From contig NC_049997.1 in assembly GCF_000003815.2 (NCBI RefSeq), forward strand, positions 222,539 through 258,519: DNA of 35,981 nt, written 5' to 3'. This document shows positions 1 to 8,598 of this stretch, piece by piece. The notes below the pieces were generated by a model that was not told the origin of the DNA, made no database searches, and saw nothing but the letters and a program-made list of their open reading frames with translations. The stretch comes from Branchiostoma floridae. Its lineage: Eukaryota > Chordata > Leptocardii > Amphioxiformes > Branchiostomatidae. Within the stretch, counting starts at the first letter, position 1, and each line of letters begins with the position of its first letter. The position numbers and the translations under genes were made by a program.

Positions 1-465
1 TCCATTTCATCAAATACCAAAACATTATACAGTATAGACTCAGCTCGCTATCATTTTCAGTACTCATACTGTTTAACATCAGCTTGGAGTGTACGTATGT
101 GCATATTCTAGCTAAACATATTTTCAATATTTTTCTTATGTTCGTTTATCAAACGGTTTCTCTGACCGAGACCATACACAATATTTGTGTAGTGAAGATG
201 ACTATTCTTAGAGAGAAAAGATAAACAAAAAATTATATGTCTTCAAGTATATTTGGAGAAACAATTTTATTGTTATAGATATTTCATTTTGGCCTGCTGC
301 AATAACCTAAAGTAGGTCAGAAACCATCTTTATACCAACATATATTACCTTTAAACCCGCATAAACAACGAAGCAGATAATATTTATGCCAGGTTCGTTT
401 TAACATTCACCCTAGCTATTTGAGCTTTTTATACTTCAAAATAATAAACACTCTTCTGCCGACAG
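1..465 (+). other. Last intron of the SLC17-like gene (partial)
   Basis: This AT-rich stretch has no open frame that I can tie to a transporter. It ends in a pyrimidine-containing tract and AG at 464-465, which is the acceptor I assign to the terminal exon. I see no other exon in it. Confidence 0.5.
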
Positions 466-708
466 CAAACTGTAGCAGCCTGGCAGAAAGTCTTCTACGT
501 CAGCGCTGCCATTTCCGTTTCCGGTTCCGTCATGGCTCTGGCATTCCTCCGGACTGATCCGGTTTCCTGGGCGCAGGACCCGGATGAGGCGCAGGACCCG
601 AATGAAGACAAACTGCTGCAGCCAGCACGGGACAAGTTAATTCGTGACCTTAATGATGGCGAGAAAGAAGGCTCTTGGCCAGTACTTGTTTTCGAGACCA
701 CAGTGTAA
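466..708 (+). CDS. SLC17 family anion transporter (sialin/vesicular transporter-like), terminal exon
   Basis: The exon follows a GCCGACAG acceptor and is open in phase 0 for 80 codons to TAA at 706-708. It begins QTVAAWQKVFYVSAAISVSG, which matches the layout of the last transmembrane helix of SLC17 proteins: a TVxxWQxVFYIAAAI-type block leading into TM12, then a short aromatic/Trp tail (here DPVSWAQD, compared with the GEVQNWA type in sialin). TM12 covers roughly residues 9-27 of the exon; the remaining ~50 residues are an acidic cytosolic tail with a small internal duplication (AQDPDE/AQDPNE). Family members are MFS transporters moving sialic acid, glutamate, nucleotides or phosphate across lysosomal, vesicular or plasma membranes. 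The substrate cannot be told from this exon. A poly(A) signal 170 bp downstream supports a real gene end. Upstream exons lie outside the window. The match is from memory of the family, not a search. Confidence 0.7.
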   Translation, partial: QTVAAWQKVFYVSAAISVSGSVMALAFLRTDPVSWAQDPDEAQDPNEDKLLQPARDKLIRDLNDGEKEGSWPVLVFETTV

Positions 709-879
709 AATGATGGTTATCGATTGAATTAATGAGTTGTCACAGCTACTTTCGGTGCCGTTTGAATATGGTTATGGAAAATGAGATAAAAATGTTCTGA
801 CATTCCAATATGATTATGTGGGTTATTTTGTATGACGTACTCATGGAAAAATGTATATTAGGGTTTCAAATATCAAACA

Positions 880-885
880 AATAAA
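880..885 (+). promoter_or_regulatory. Poly(A) signal AATAAA of the SLC17-like gene
   Basis: A canonical AATAAA lies about 170 bp after the TAA stop, followed by a T-rich stretch (TTTTTAGTGTTTGTTCTTTT) that suits a downstream cleavage element. Confidence 0.6.
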
Positions 886-1002
886 GTTTGCAAGTTTTTA
901 GTGTTTGTTCTTTTAAATGCTTCTTTTGTCGCAATCCATTCAAATTATCGTGACATGTGATCCAGTTTAACAAAAGTTCAGATGACATCATATATAGACG
1001 TA

Positions 1003-1016
1003 GTGCGCATGCGCAC
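1003..1016. promoter_or_regulatory. NRF1-type palindromic site
   Basis: The 14-base perfect palindrome GTGCGCATGCGCAC contains TGCGCATGCGCA, a full match to the NRF1 consensus. It sits in a locally CpG-containing stretch just beyond the SLC17-like 3' end. It could mark a promoter of a gene starting to the right, but no convincing coding exon follows within the next kilobase. Confidence 0.45.
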
Positions 1017-1099
1017 CATGTAGACGCCCGGATGTAGCACTCAAATTCAGAAGCGAGGAACGTTGTTGATTGCTTAATGTCAAACTAAGAGTAGCTTAA

Positions 1100-1966
1100 A
1101 CCCCTACTGGAACTGCAGTCATGGTAGAACTGAAATCCATTATCCTATTGAAAATCACTATGTCGTTTGCTTGCATATAGTCCTTATAAACAGAACTATA
1201 AAGAATTACTAAAGACAAACTGTTTCCATGTTGATATGTGCACATGCCTATATATTAAAGATACAGTCATAAAAACGTTAACTGTGATAAGCAAATATGT
1301 TAACATCAGTTGTGTTTTTGTATGTATTAGATGTGGTTTTCATCATCAAGATCATACCTGTTTGTGTGCAATGGCGAATGTGTATGAACCTGTAAAGCGT
1401 TCAGCACCAAGGGCAGGTCGCTCATCTGCTTTTTTTAAACATCTGGCAAATTTGTTTTATTTAAAACTCACAGGACATAACACAAAAGCTTATGCAGAAA
1501 GACAGTTTTTTTCCGTTGTCAAAGAAGTGTTTAAAATTCGACTGCTCAAAAGCGTCGCCTTGCAATTCTTAGTAGACCCGCTATAATCGGTGTTTAGGTG
1601 TATACATGTACGTACTAACCAACGATATCGATAGATGGACGGTTCGTCATGTTTGACAGATAGAAGTGTTATTTTCTTTTCCACACGTCCCCAGTTCGTG
1701 TCACTTTTTATGGCGACCCCGTCGGTTTACTTGCCCCCTTTTCCTATATCAATTCTGCCATAGAATACAAAATATAAGTTACAGATTCTGCCAAAAGAAT
1801 TAGTTCAGCACCTAGCTGTGTGTATGGCGGATGTGCTGTTATACATTATCAATCTTTTTCATACATTTAATCAATTCTTTTAAACGTGTACTTCTAATAA
1901 ACAATACTAAGTGACGCTTTTGATGCATTAGGATACGTGTTTTCATTTACAGATGCTGTGTTTAGA

Positions 1967-1998
<32 letters not shown>

Positions 1999-2420
1999 TT
2001 GCATGCTTAGCAATATTAAGCACTATTATGTGTCTGATAAGTTTGTGTTTAGAATCAAGGGCAAATAGTCATGTATGTGTGTATTTGTTTTTGCAAACGG
2101 GTTCAGTATGTTAGTGTTTGCATGGGCCATACTGATTTAATAATAAAATAGATGGCATCCGCCGACATTCAAGAACAGACGTGAGCACGCAAATAAAAAG
2201 AAAGATTGGACCAGAAAATAATAAAGTGATACATTATCTTTAAGGTTTATCTATTTATGACAGTCTTACAAAACGAAGAGTCATTTCGTCATTCGGATGA
2301 AATCAGTCAAACAGCGTGGCCGTTCAAAGACACCCGGAGGATTGTTTCCTGTTTCTTACATCATCAAGAGTCATTCAGAATTATCCAATTAGCTCTTCTT
2401 TCTTCTCCAAGTTGATCAAC
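1100..2420. other. No supported gene; one TA microsatellite
   Basis: A 72-codon frame starts at an ATGG context at 1371 and ends at 1586, but its product is low-complexity and resembles nothing I know. The rest is AT-rich intergenic sequence. Confidence 0.4.
1971..1998. repeat. (TA)n microsatellite
   Basis: An uninterrupted TA dinucleotide run of 27-28 bases. Confidence 0.9.
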
Positions 2421-2422
2421 TA

Positions 2423-2660
2423 TATTGAATCCAACTGTAGCCCGACTGCCGGAGATGTTTGGGGTTACTGATTCTAGTCGTATCGGTGCGACGAAGGGTT
2501 ATTGACCGCTTTGACGTGAGCCCCTGCATTTCATATACGTCAATCACACAAAGAGTCTGATAGACTGTATTGAATCCAATTGTACCCCGAGTGCCGGGGA
2601 TGTTTGGGGTTGCTGGTTCTAGTTCTATCGGGGATGACTACAGGTTACTGACCGCCTTAA
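2423..2660. repeat. Direct duplication, two diverged ~85 bp copies
   Basis: ATTGAATCCAACTGTAGCCC (near 2424) and ATTGAATCCAATTGTACCCC (near 2569) start two related blocks. Each continues with GCCGG-GATGTTTGGGGTT and ends near a TTA(T/C)TGACCGC string. They are about 145 bp apart and directly precede MITE copy A. Confidence 0.75.
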
Positions 2661-3184
2661 GGTAAGGGCACAACCCTTCGTACGGGCAAATACGTGCTGT
2701 GTACGTGCCAAAACGTGGGCAATCGTTTGATTGGGACCCGTAAGTGGTAATACCCCTCACATTAGGCGAAAATCGATCGGACGACAAGTCTGCGAGCTCT
2801 AAATTACAAGGAGGCATGACCCTGATGCCGACGAAGAAATAGCAGAGTTCCCCTCTTCCCGTCACTGTCTTGCCTTCTCGTAATTTAGAGCTCGCAGACT
2901 CGTCGTCCGATCGATTTTTGCCTAATGTGAGGGGGTATAAGTACCGCCTCCATACGAAGTCGAAGGGAATCGGACAGATTTTGGAGCACACAGACACGCC
3001 ATAGAACTTTACGTGCAGGCAAAACTTTGCGTGCCATCGGGCTGCGGATTCGCTCCCCGTACGTGCTAGTGCGAGCAACGCGCCTGCCCTGTACAGTCTG
3101 AACGTTTTCAGAAATACGTGGCGGACGTGGCCTCCTAAAAAACGTGCGGACAAACTGCACGTCCGACGAGTTGCTCCCTTAGCT
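2659..3184. mobile_element. MITE family 1, copy A (split by a nested element)
   Basis: The left end reads AAGGGCACAACCCTTCGTACG and the right end is a matching inverted form ending in TTGCTCCCTTAGCT. The interior matches copy B at 6067-6381: both share TACCGCCTC, GGAGCACxCAGACACGCC, GCGCGCC-like GCGACGCGCCTGCCCTGTA variants and CGTTTTCAGAAATACGTGGC. Copy A is about 210 bp longer because a foldback element sits at about 2745-2944. No transposase is present, so this is a non-autonomous DNA element. Open frames here on the - strand are by-products. Confidence 0.8.
2745..2944. mobile_element. Foldback MITE nested inside MITE copy A
   Basis: Near-perfect inverted arms of about 55 bp: the left arm starts TACCCCTCACATTAGGCG (2748 on) and the right arm ends TTGCCTAATGTGAGGGGGTA (to about 2940). 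The arms share ATCGATCGGACGAC and CTGCGAGCTCTAAATTAC. The loop is about 70 bp. Flanks GTAAGTG / AAGTACC correspond to the uninterrupted site in copy B (GTAAGTGATGAGTACC), so insertion came after copy A. Confidence 0.85.
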
Positions 3185-3677
3185 TTACGTGAGCCTCTGC
3201 GTTCCACATAAGCCACAGCAAGTAAATTTTATGGATGACATCAGCGGGTGCATTAATTTTTGCCTGATTTCAGAAAAAAAAGGTTTGTTTTTCCTTTTTG
3301 GAAATGGTCAGAAAGGCTAAAATGGCCACACATGTTGTGTTCTAGCCTTTTAGTAGTGACACTAGGGAGGTAGCTATGACTATAGTTGCAGAAATGAAAC
3401 TTGTTTGATAGTTGTAAAAGTGTGACTAATATAGAAGCCAAGAAAGTAGTTGCCACTTTTACTACTCTAGTTCGCTTCTTTAATACAGGAATTGATGCCT
3501 TATTAGTTGTGATGCCACGTTTTGTCACTTTAAATCTTGTTACGACATTTATGGTACCGGTGTCTATTTTAAAGATTAAGCCATCTTTTTTACCCATCTT
3601 GTACTTTTTTTTGCTATCTCATTATTTTTGCATTCTGCATAGGATGTCATCCAAACAAATTTACTTGCTGTGGACTT
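3185..3677. other. No supported gene
   Basis: Both strands have an open frame of about 115-120 codons here (3253-3597 - and 3401 onward +). Neither gives a recognisable protein, and the + frame runs into the LINE tail, so I treat both as chance. Confidence 0.4.
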
Positions 3678-5365
3678 ATGAGAGAGAGAATGGTTTATTT
3701 GTATCACAGCCAACTTGCGGCTCGAAAGCCGAATTATCAGGCTTGTTTACATTGTTCAACGTTACATAATTGCTATTCACAAAAACATTGTAACATAAAC
3801 AATACACATAAGACGTATAGCATGAATATTATAATGAATAAATATACGAATTACAATGTCTAAAATGCAGATGCGAGTACAATGGTCGAGTACAATGGCT
3901 AAAAGTCAAATTGAAATAGCATTAAAACTATTAAAAGTCTGATCGTAGCAAAACTGTTTGACTTGTCTTACAAAGTTAGTTAAAAACAGATTGTCCTGGT
4001 GGAGTATATACATAGAATCTACAGTTCGTTCAATGATTTGATCATTGCCGGTATAGCGCTGGTTAAGTAGCGGTTAGTCCCGGTAGGTTGTTGGTATCGC
4101 GCAGAGTTGCGGAGTTGCCTGCCATGTTGTTGTCCACGGGTAGGGGGCAGCCATGTGGAGAAGCGAGGAGACCTTTCAACTCTCAAGGCAAAGTCAGTAC
4201 AGAGTTTCTGTCTACGTGTTGAAAGGCGCTCAAGGCCGATGTGCTGGAGAGCTGCCGTGTAAGAGACGAACTGACGCCCCATCATCAACCTGCAGGCCCT
4301 TCGCTGCACCCGCTCTAAGGCGGCCGACTGTCTCTGTGTGAGTGCTGAAGCCCAGCATGGAGCGGCGTACTCGAGTAATGGTCTTATATACCCGCAGTAT
4401 ATGGTGTTCAGGTCTGCGATCGGCACCCCGGAACGTCGCAACCTGCTGATGACGACCAGCCTTTTGCTACTTTTGGACACCATGACATCCACCTGGTCAT
4501 CCCATTTCAGGTTAGAGCGGATGTGGAGTCCAAGCAACCTAGCCTGGGTGGTGGTTTTAAGTGTCTGTCCTGCAAGAGTCAGCACTGGAGGTTGTATGGG
4601 GGCGCGCACGAAAGAGAAGTGCATGGCCATGCATTTCTTGGGGTTAAGTAGCATGTGGTTTTCCGTAGCCCAGTTGTCAAGGTGGTTCAGATCACGTTGA
4701 AGCGATGACGGGGTAGAGATAAGCCTGATCTCTCCCAGATTGAAGTCATCTACGTATTTCCAGTGTGAGTTCTCGGTGACCGGTTTAACATCATTGATCA
4801 TCGCCAGAAATACAAGAGGACCCATCAAGGTGCCCTGGGCTATACCGCACGTCAGGCTTTCCCAATGTGACAATGCTCCCTGGTAACGTACGCACTGTCG
4901 GCGATCTGAGAGAAAACTGCACACCCAAGGAATTACAGATGGTCTTGCTCCGAGGCTTATCAGCTTAGCTATAGCGGTTGTATGGCATACTCTATCAAAA
5001 GCCTTGGAGAAATCAGTGAGTATCAGCGTACCCACCTTTGATTTCTCCACTCCTGCGTAAAAGAAGTTAAGTAAGTCCACTAAGCAATGTGTCGTAGAAC
5101 AGTTTTTCATGTTCCCATATTGCTTAGGATCCACATGGGGGAGAATGTCCGACATTATCCAACCTGCAACAAAGCTTTCGCATATCTTCGCCAATTGTGA
5201 CGTAAGTGACACTGGTCGCACCTTGTCAAGGTCAGCCGGTAGTTCCTTGGGAACCGGGACAACAATGGCTTCTTTCCATGGTGCTGGCACCTTCCCTTCC
5301 CTGAGCGAAGAGTTCAGAATGTCAGTCATTGGTGTCGATAGCTCAAAAGCAAACTCCTTAATTAT
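3678..5365 (-). mobile_element. 5'-truncated CR1-group non-LTR retrotransposon
   Basis: Read on the - strand, the element enters the reverse transcriptase frame abruptly near 5365, so it is 5' truncated with no endonuclease domain. It runs through the RT frame to a stop at 4019-4021 and carries about 330 bp of 3' UTR. The tail holds a perfect hairpin (arms CGGCT / AGCCG at 3718-3731 with a 4-base loop), then AATAAACCATT and a (TCTC)n run at about 3679-3689. A 3' stem-loop followed by a short microsatellite is usual for CR1/L2-type elements. Clade assignment is inferred from RT motifs. Confidence 0.8.
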
Positions 5366-5386
5366 ACACAAAAAGAGATTATACAT
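4019..5386 (-). CDS. LINE reverse transcriptase (C-terminal part of ORF2)
   Basis: The frame has 455 codons with no internal stop. RT motifs appear in order: KVRPVSLTS near residue 55, TDFSKAFDRVCH with the catalytic Asp at about 125, GIAQGTLMGP at 181-190 (normally GVPQGT), and the catalytic YVDD at 211-214. A thumb/connection region follows with LGLHIRSNLKWDDQV and YCGYIRPLLEYAAPCW. It would copy element RNA at a nicked target. Endonuclease and 5' ORF are missing, and the first ~9 residues come from flanking DNA, so the copy cannot move on its own. The open frame suggests a fairly recent insertion. The Pro to Ala change in the PQG block is unusual. Confidence 0.85.
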   Translation of the reverse strand: MYNLFLCIIKEFAFELSTPMTDILNSSLREGKVPAPWKEAIVVPVPKELPADLDKVRPVSLTSQLAKICESFVAGWIMSDILPHVDPKQYGNMKNCSTTHCLVDLLNFFYAGVEKSKVGTLILTDFSKAFDRVCHTTAIAKLISLGARPSVIPWVCSFLSDRRQCVRYQGALSHWESLTCGIAQGTLMGPLVFLAMINDVKPVTENSHWKYVDDFNLGEIRLISTPSSLQRDLNHLDNWATENHMLLNPKKCMAMHFSFVRAPIQPPVLTLAGQTLKTTTQARLLGLHIRSNLKWDDQVDVMVSKSSKRLVVISRLRRSGVPIADLNTIYCGYIRPLLEYAAPCWASALTQRQSAALERVQRRACRLMMGRQFVSYTAALQHIGLERLSTRRQKLCTDFALRVERSPRFSTWLPPTRGQQHGRQLRNSARYQQPTGTNRYLTSAIPAMIKSLNEL

Positions 5387-6060
5387 ATCAAGCTACAGGT
5401 AAAGTTACAGATATTTGAAAAAAAAAAACAGGAAGTCGTTTTATCTACATCAAGGAAAAACGCGGGGAAATCTAATACTTTATAAACGTTTTAAAGAATT
5501 ACAAAAAAAAAAAAAAAAAAACATAAAGATATACGGCTTTCTTTGGCTGATCTAAGATAGATATATTTTGAATCGTCCAGGACTTAAATATATGATTTGC
5601 AATAATTGACAAGCACAGTTTAAGCATCAATCACAGAAATTTATTTCCATGTTCTCTCATGGCCTGAATGATACACTGCGTATACAATTAATTGCAACGT
5701 TCCGCATACACAATACATATATTAAAGTGCAGGCAAAAAACACATTACATTAACATAAGTTCCTTAACGGATCCAGACGCATCTGTAAGCTCAACATCAT
5801 ATTTTTGAGAATCTACAGGTACGATAAACAATTTTTTTATGTGACCGGATGGTAGTGCATGTCTTCTTGCGTCCAGACGCCAGCTGGTTACAATTTTCGG
5901 GTACCGGATTTTTTTACGCCTGTTAAAATCAAATCCGGGACCCGGCGAAAAATTGCGCCATGTCCTACCCGTGAAAACACCAAAAGGTACCACCCTATCC
6001 GTACTTGACAGGAACACCACAATAAATCTGTGGCTTATGTGAAAACAGAACCGTAGGATA
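5387..6060. other. No supported gene; A-rich runs
   Basis: AT-rich sequence with a homopolymer A run near 5504-5521. No coding or RNA feature seen. Confidence 0.5.
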
Positions 6061-6066
6061 ACATTC

Positions 6067-6381
6067 AGCTAAGGGGCACAACCCGCCGTACGAGCTAATA
6101 CGTGCCACAACATGGGCAATCTTTTGGGATCCGTAAGTGATGAGTACCGCCTCTGTACGAAATCGTAGGGAATCCGGAGGATTTGGGAGCACGCAGACAC
6201 GCCGTAGAACAGACACGTACATGCAGGCAAAACTTCGGCACGTGCCAGTACCTCGGTACGTGTCAGTACGAGCGACGCGCCTGCCCTGTAAAGCCTGAAC
6301 GTTTTCAGAAATACGTGGCGGACGCGGCCTCCAAAAAGAACGTACGGAACAATTGCACGTACGGCGGGTTGTGCTGTAGCT
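6067..6381. mobile_element. MITE family 1, copy B (complete)
   Basis: Terminal inverted repeats read AGCTAAGGGGCACAACCCGC on the left and, inverted, AGCTACAGCACAACCCGCC on the right; both continue into CGTACG. The interior is collinear with copy A (2659-3184) without the nested insertion. Length is about 315 bp and no protein is encoded. The sequence is rich in ACGTG/CGTAC words. Confidence 0.85.
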
Positions 6382-6710
6382 TTATCCGGTGTCAATCTAG
6401 ATTAAACACTTTGCAACATACACAGCAATTCGAAACTTGAGTAAATAGACCATTAACTTTCAATTTGAAACAGCAACACAAAATATTACAATTACTATCA
6501 ACGATTGAATTATACAAATTGGTACCGTGGCACAAATAAATTTTACATCAATAACTGTGAACAAATACGTGTATTACTAGTTCATTTTCTTACCTCAAAG
6601 TCAAACTAATTGGACAGCATAGGTGATAATTATTATATACAAATCTTTTAAAGACATTTATCATTATAGCTACGTGACAATAGCAGCTATTACATAACTG
6701 TTGATTGTTT

Positions 6711-6950
6711 AAAACCCTTAAACTGCAAGAATTTCAGCCCTATAAAATGATATAAGTGCCAGGGTTGGGTGCTGACATCCAAAAAGAAAGCTCGAACAAG
6801 GCCGAATTTCTAAACTTCCGGGGTTCGTGCGCTACGCCGTACACACGCTACTTCAGGGGAATACGCTATCCCAGATATATCCGGGCGCGGCACACAGGGC
6901 ATGTATATGTGTGCCGGATATATCCAGGCTTGGCAGTTTAAGGGTTAAGC
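6711..6950. mobile_element. MITE with AACCCTTAAACTGC termini
   Basis: AAACCCTTAAACTGCAAG on the left is answered by TTGGCAGTTTAAGGGTTAA on the right. A second, inner inverted pair (CAGATATATCCGG and CCGGATATATCCAG, with GGCACAC / GTGTGCC) lies near the right end. The element is about 240 bp and non-coding. Confidence 0.75.
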
Positions 6951-8262
6951 TATACATCGTCTAAGGTCATGTTTATTCGAATATATCAATGGCATCTAAG
7001 CGCGAGATGATTTCCTGTACAAAGCTGCAAGAAAACGATGCTGCCTGTTAAAGATATCAATAAGCTCAGACTAATGTCGCAGAATTTTAATTTGAATTCC
7101 AAAGTCATTAAAAAGTTGTGTTCAACCTTCCTGACCAATTAAATTTCATAAAAATTACATTTTCTTTTAATATTTTTCCTCGCACCAGGTTTTGGGTGCC
7201 TTGAGAATTTTATCCAATCGATTTGATACGGCCTAACCAAAGCATAATCATGAGACGTCTTGACGTCAACATATCGTGATGTTCTGTGCACAGTAAGATA
7301 ACATTTCGGTTTAATACAATCTCAAAACACATGACTTTCTTACAAACAATGCTTATCCAAACATGGCAGAAGGCCCATTATTCTAGTAGAATGAAATTGC
7401 CAGAATCCTTGTCAGTGACATCTAGCTAAAATGCCACATGGTTATTGCCAGCACAACTGAATTGTACATGTTTTACCTGAGTGTATGTATGTCTTTGGTA
7501 TCTGGTGTGTTACGCCGAAGGGCGGTTTTAATATAGATTCAGATACAGGTGCATAGAGTTTGAAAAAAAAAACACTTCTGAAGAAAAAGACTATTTACAT
7601 TGTCTTATGATGATGATGATGATGATTTTTTATGAAGACTGACTATATGGACTGTGCCGGTGACCTAAGTCGGCTATACAAACGAAATCATATACGCTGC
7701 ACTACATTACAAGTGGGTCCAAGTGGGGGTTCTTAGGTGTCCAAAATAGTTTGGCCGAAAACACAGATGAGGTAATTTAGACAAAGACGTGTGAACATTC
7801 CAAAGACTGGAATGCTTCGATTCTTTAACGTCCTATCCGAGGGACGGCCCTAACGCCCGATTCTGGGTACTCGTTTTGACCTGAATAAAGTGTGCTGTGA
7901 AATGTCCTATTTGATTGCATATCGAACACAGGTTCGAACTCAGGACCTCTCCCTTTACCCAACACAACCCAATTCAAAATTTTGTCTGTCGCAATATGGC
8001 GAAGTAATTGTTACCCCTGCTTGCTGCCTCCGTCTTGTGGAAAATCTTTAGATTTTTTTTGCGACGCCTCAGGGGCTAGCCAAGTAGTATAGTGTGCGTC
8101 CGTTTGACAGGAATTCCCAAAATTCCGCAGGCATGTCTGGATTTTTTCTCTGCATGCGTAGTAGTATCATCTGAGTATTTACTGGGGAATTTGTTTTGAA
8201 GACGATTTAATGTGATTTTTTTTCTGTTGTATGGAAAGACGCACAGATTTAATGTTAAACAG
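6951..8262. other. Intergenic region downstream of the GPCR gene; possible SINE remnant
   Basis: It contains a (TGA)n microsatellite at 7608-7626. A moderately GC stretch at about 7800-7960 reads, on the - strand, GAGTTCGAACCTG, a fair RNA polymerase III B-box match, so it may be an old tRNA-derived SINE. I could not find a convincing A box. No gene recognised. Confidence 0.35.
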
Positions 8263-8598
8263 TCAGCGGTGGCGCCAGAGTCGGATGAACGCCTGGCGCA
8301 TCTCCCTGTTCCGGTAGGCATAGATGATGGGGTTGGAGAAGGTGGCGACCAGCGAGAGGAGAACAGAGAGTCTCTGCCAAACCGCGTCAGTTGGTGCGCC
8401 TTCCTCCACCCCCACGGTACCCATACGGAGCGTCATGACGCTGTAAGGGATATAAGTTGCCCAGAACACCACGACTACCATCATGACCGTACCGACCGTT
8501 CTCAAGCGCTGCTGGAACTCCGGAGAGAGGATCGGCCGGCCCGGTTCAGGTGCAGGTTTAGCCGGCAGCTGGACAACAGCCTTACGCTGAGAGTCATC
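8263..8598 (-). CDS. GPCR exon 5: TM6, TM7 and C-terminus
   Basis: The acceptor CCCGTTACAG|GATGAC starts phase 0 with DDSQRKAVV. TM6 is VGTVMMVVVVFWATYIPYSV, TM7 ends SNPIIYAYRN, and a helix 8-like REMRQAFIRLWRHR runs straight to TGA at 8263-8265. The C-tail is very short, with no palmitoylation Cys and no Ser/Thr cluster. Confidence 0.93.
   Translation of the reverse strand, partial: DDSQRKAVVQLPAKPAPEPGRPILSPEFQQRLRTVGTVMMVVVVFWATYIPYSVMTLRMGTVGVEEGAPTDAVWQRLSVLLSLVATFSNPIIYAYRNREMRQAFIRLWRHR

Noticed and set aside
1167-1586. 139-codon + strand frame, with a 72-codon version from 1371, beyond the NRF1 site
   Set aside because: No domain, AT-rich codon use, no splice or poly(A) support. 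Position after the NRF1 site is not enough.
2638-3216. 192-codon - strand frame
   Set aside because: It lies wholly on a MITE and its nested foldback element; the frame is a by-product of GC-rich terminal repeats.
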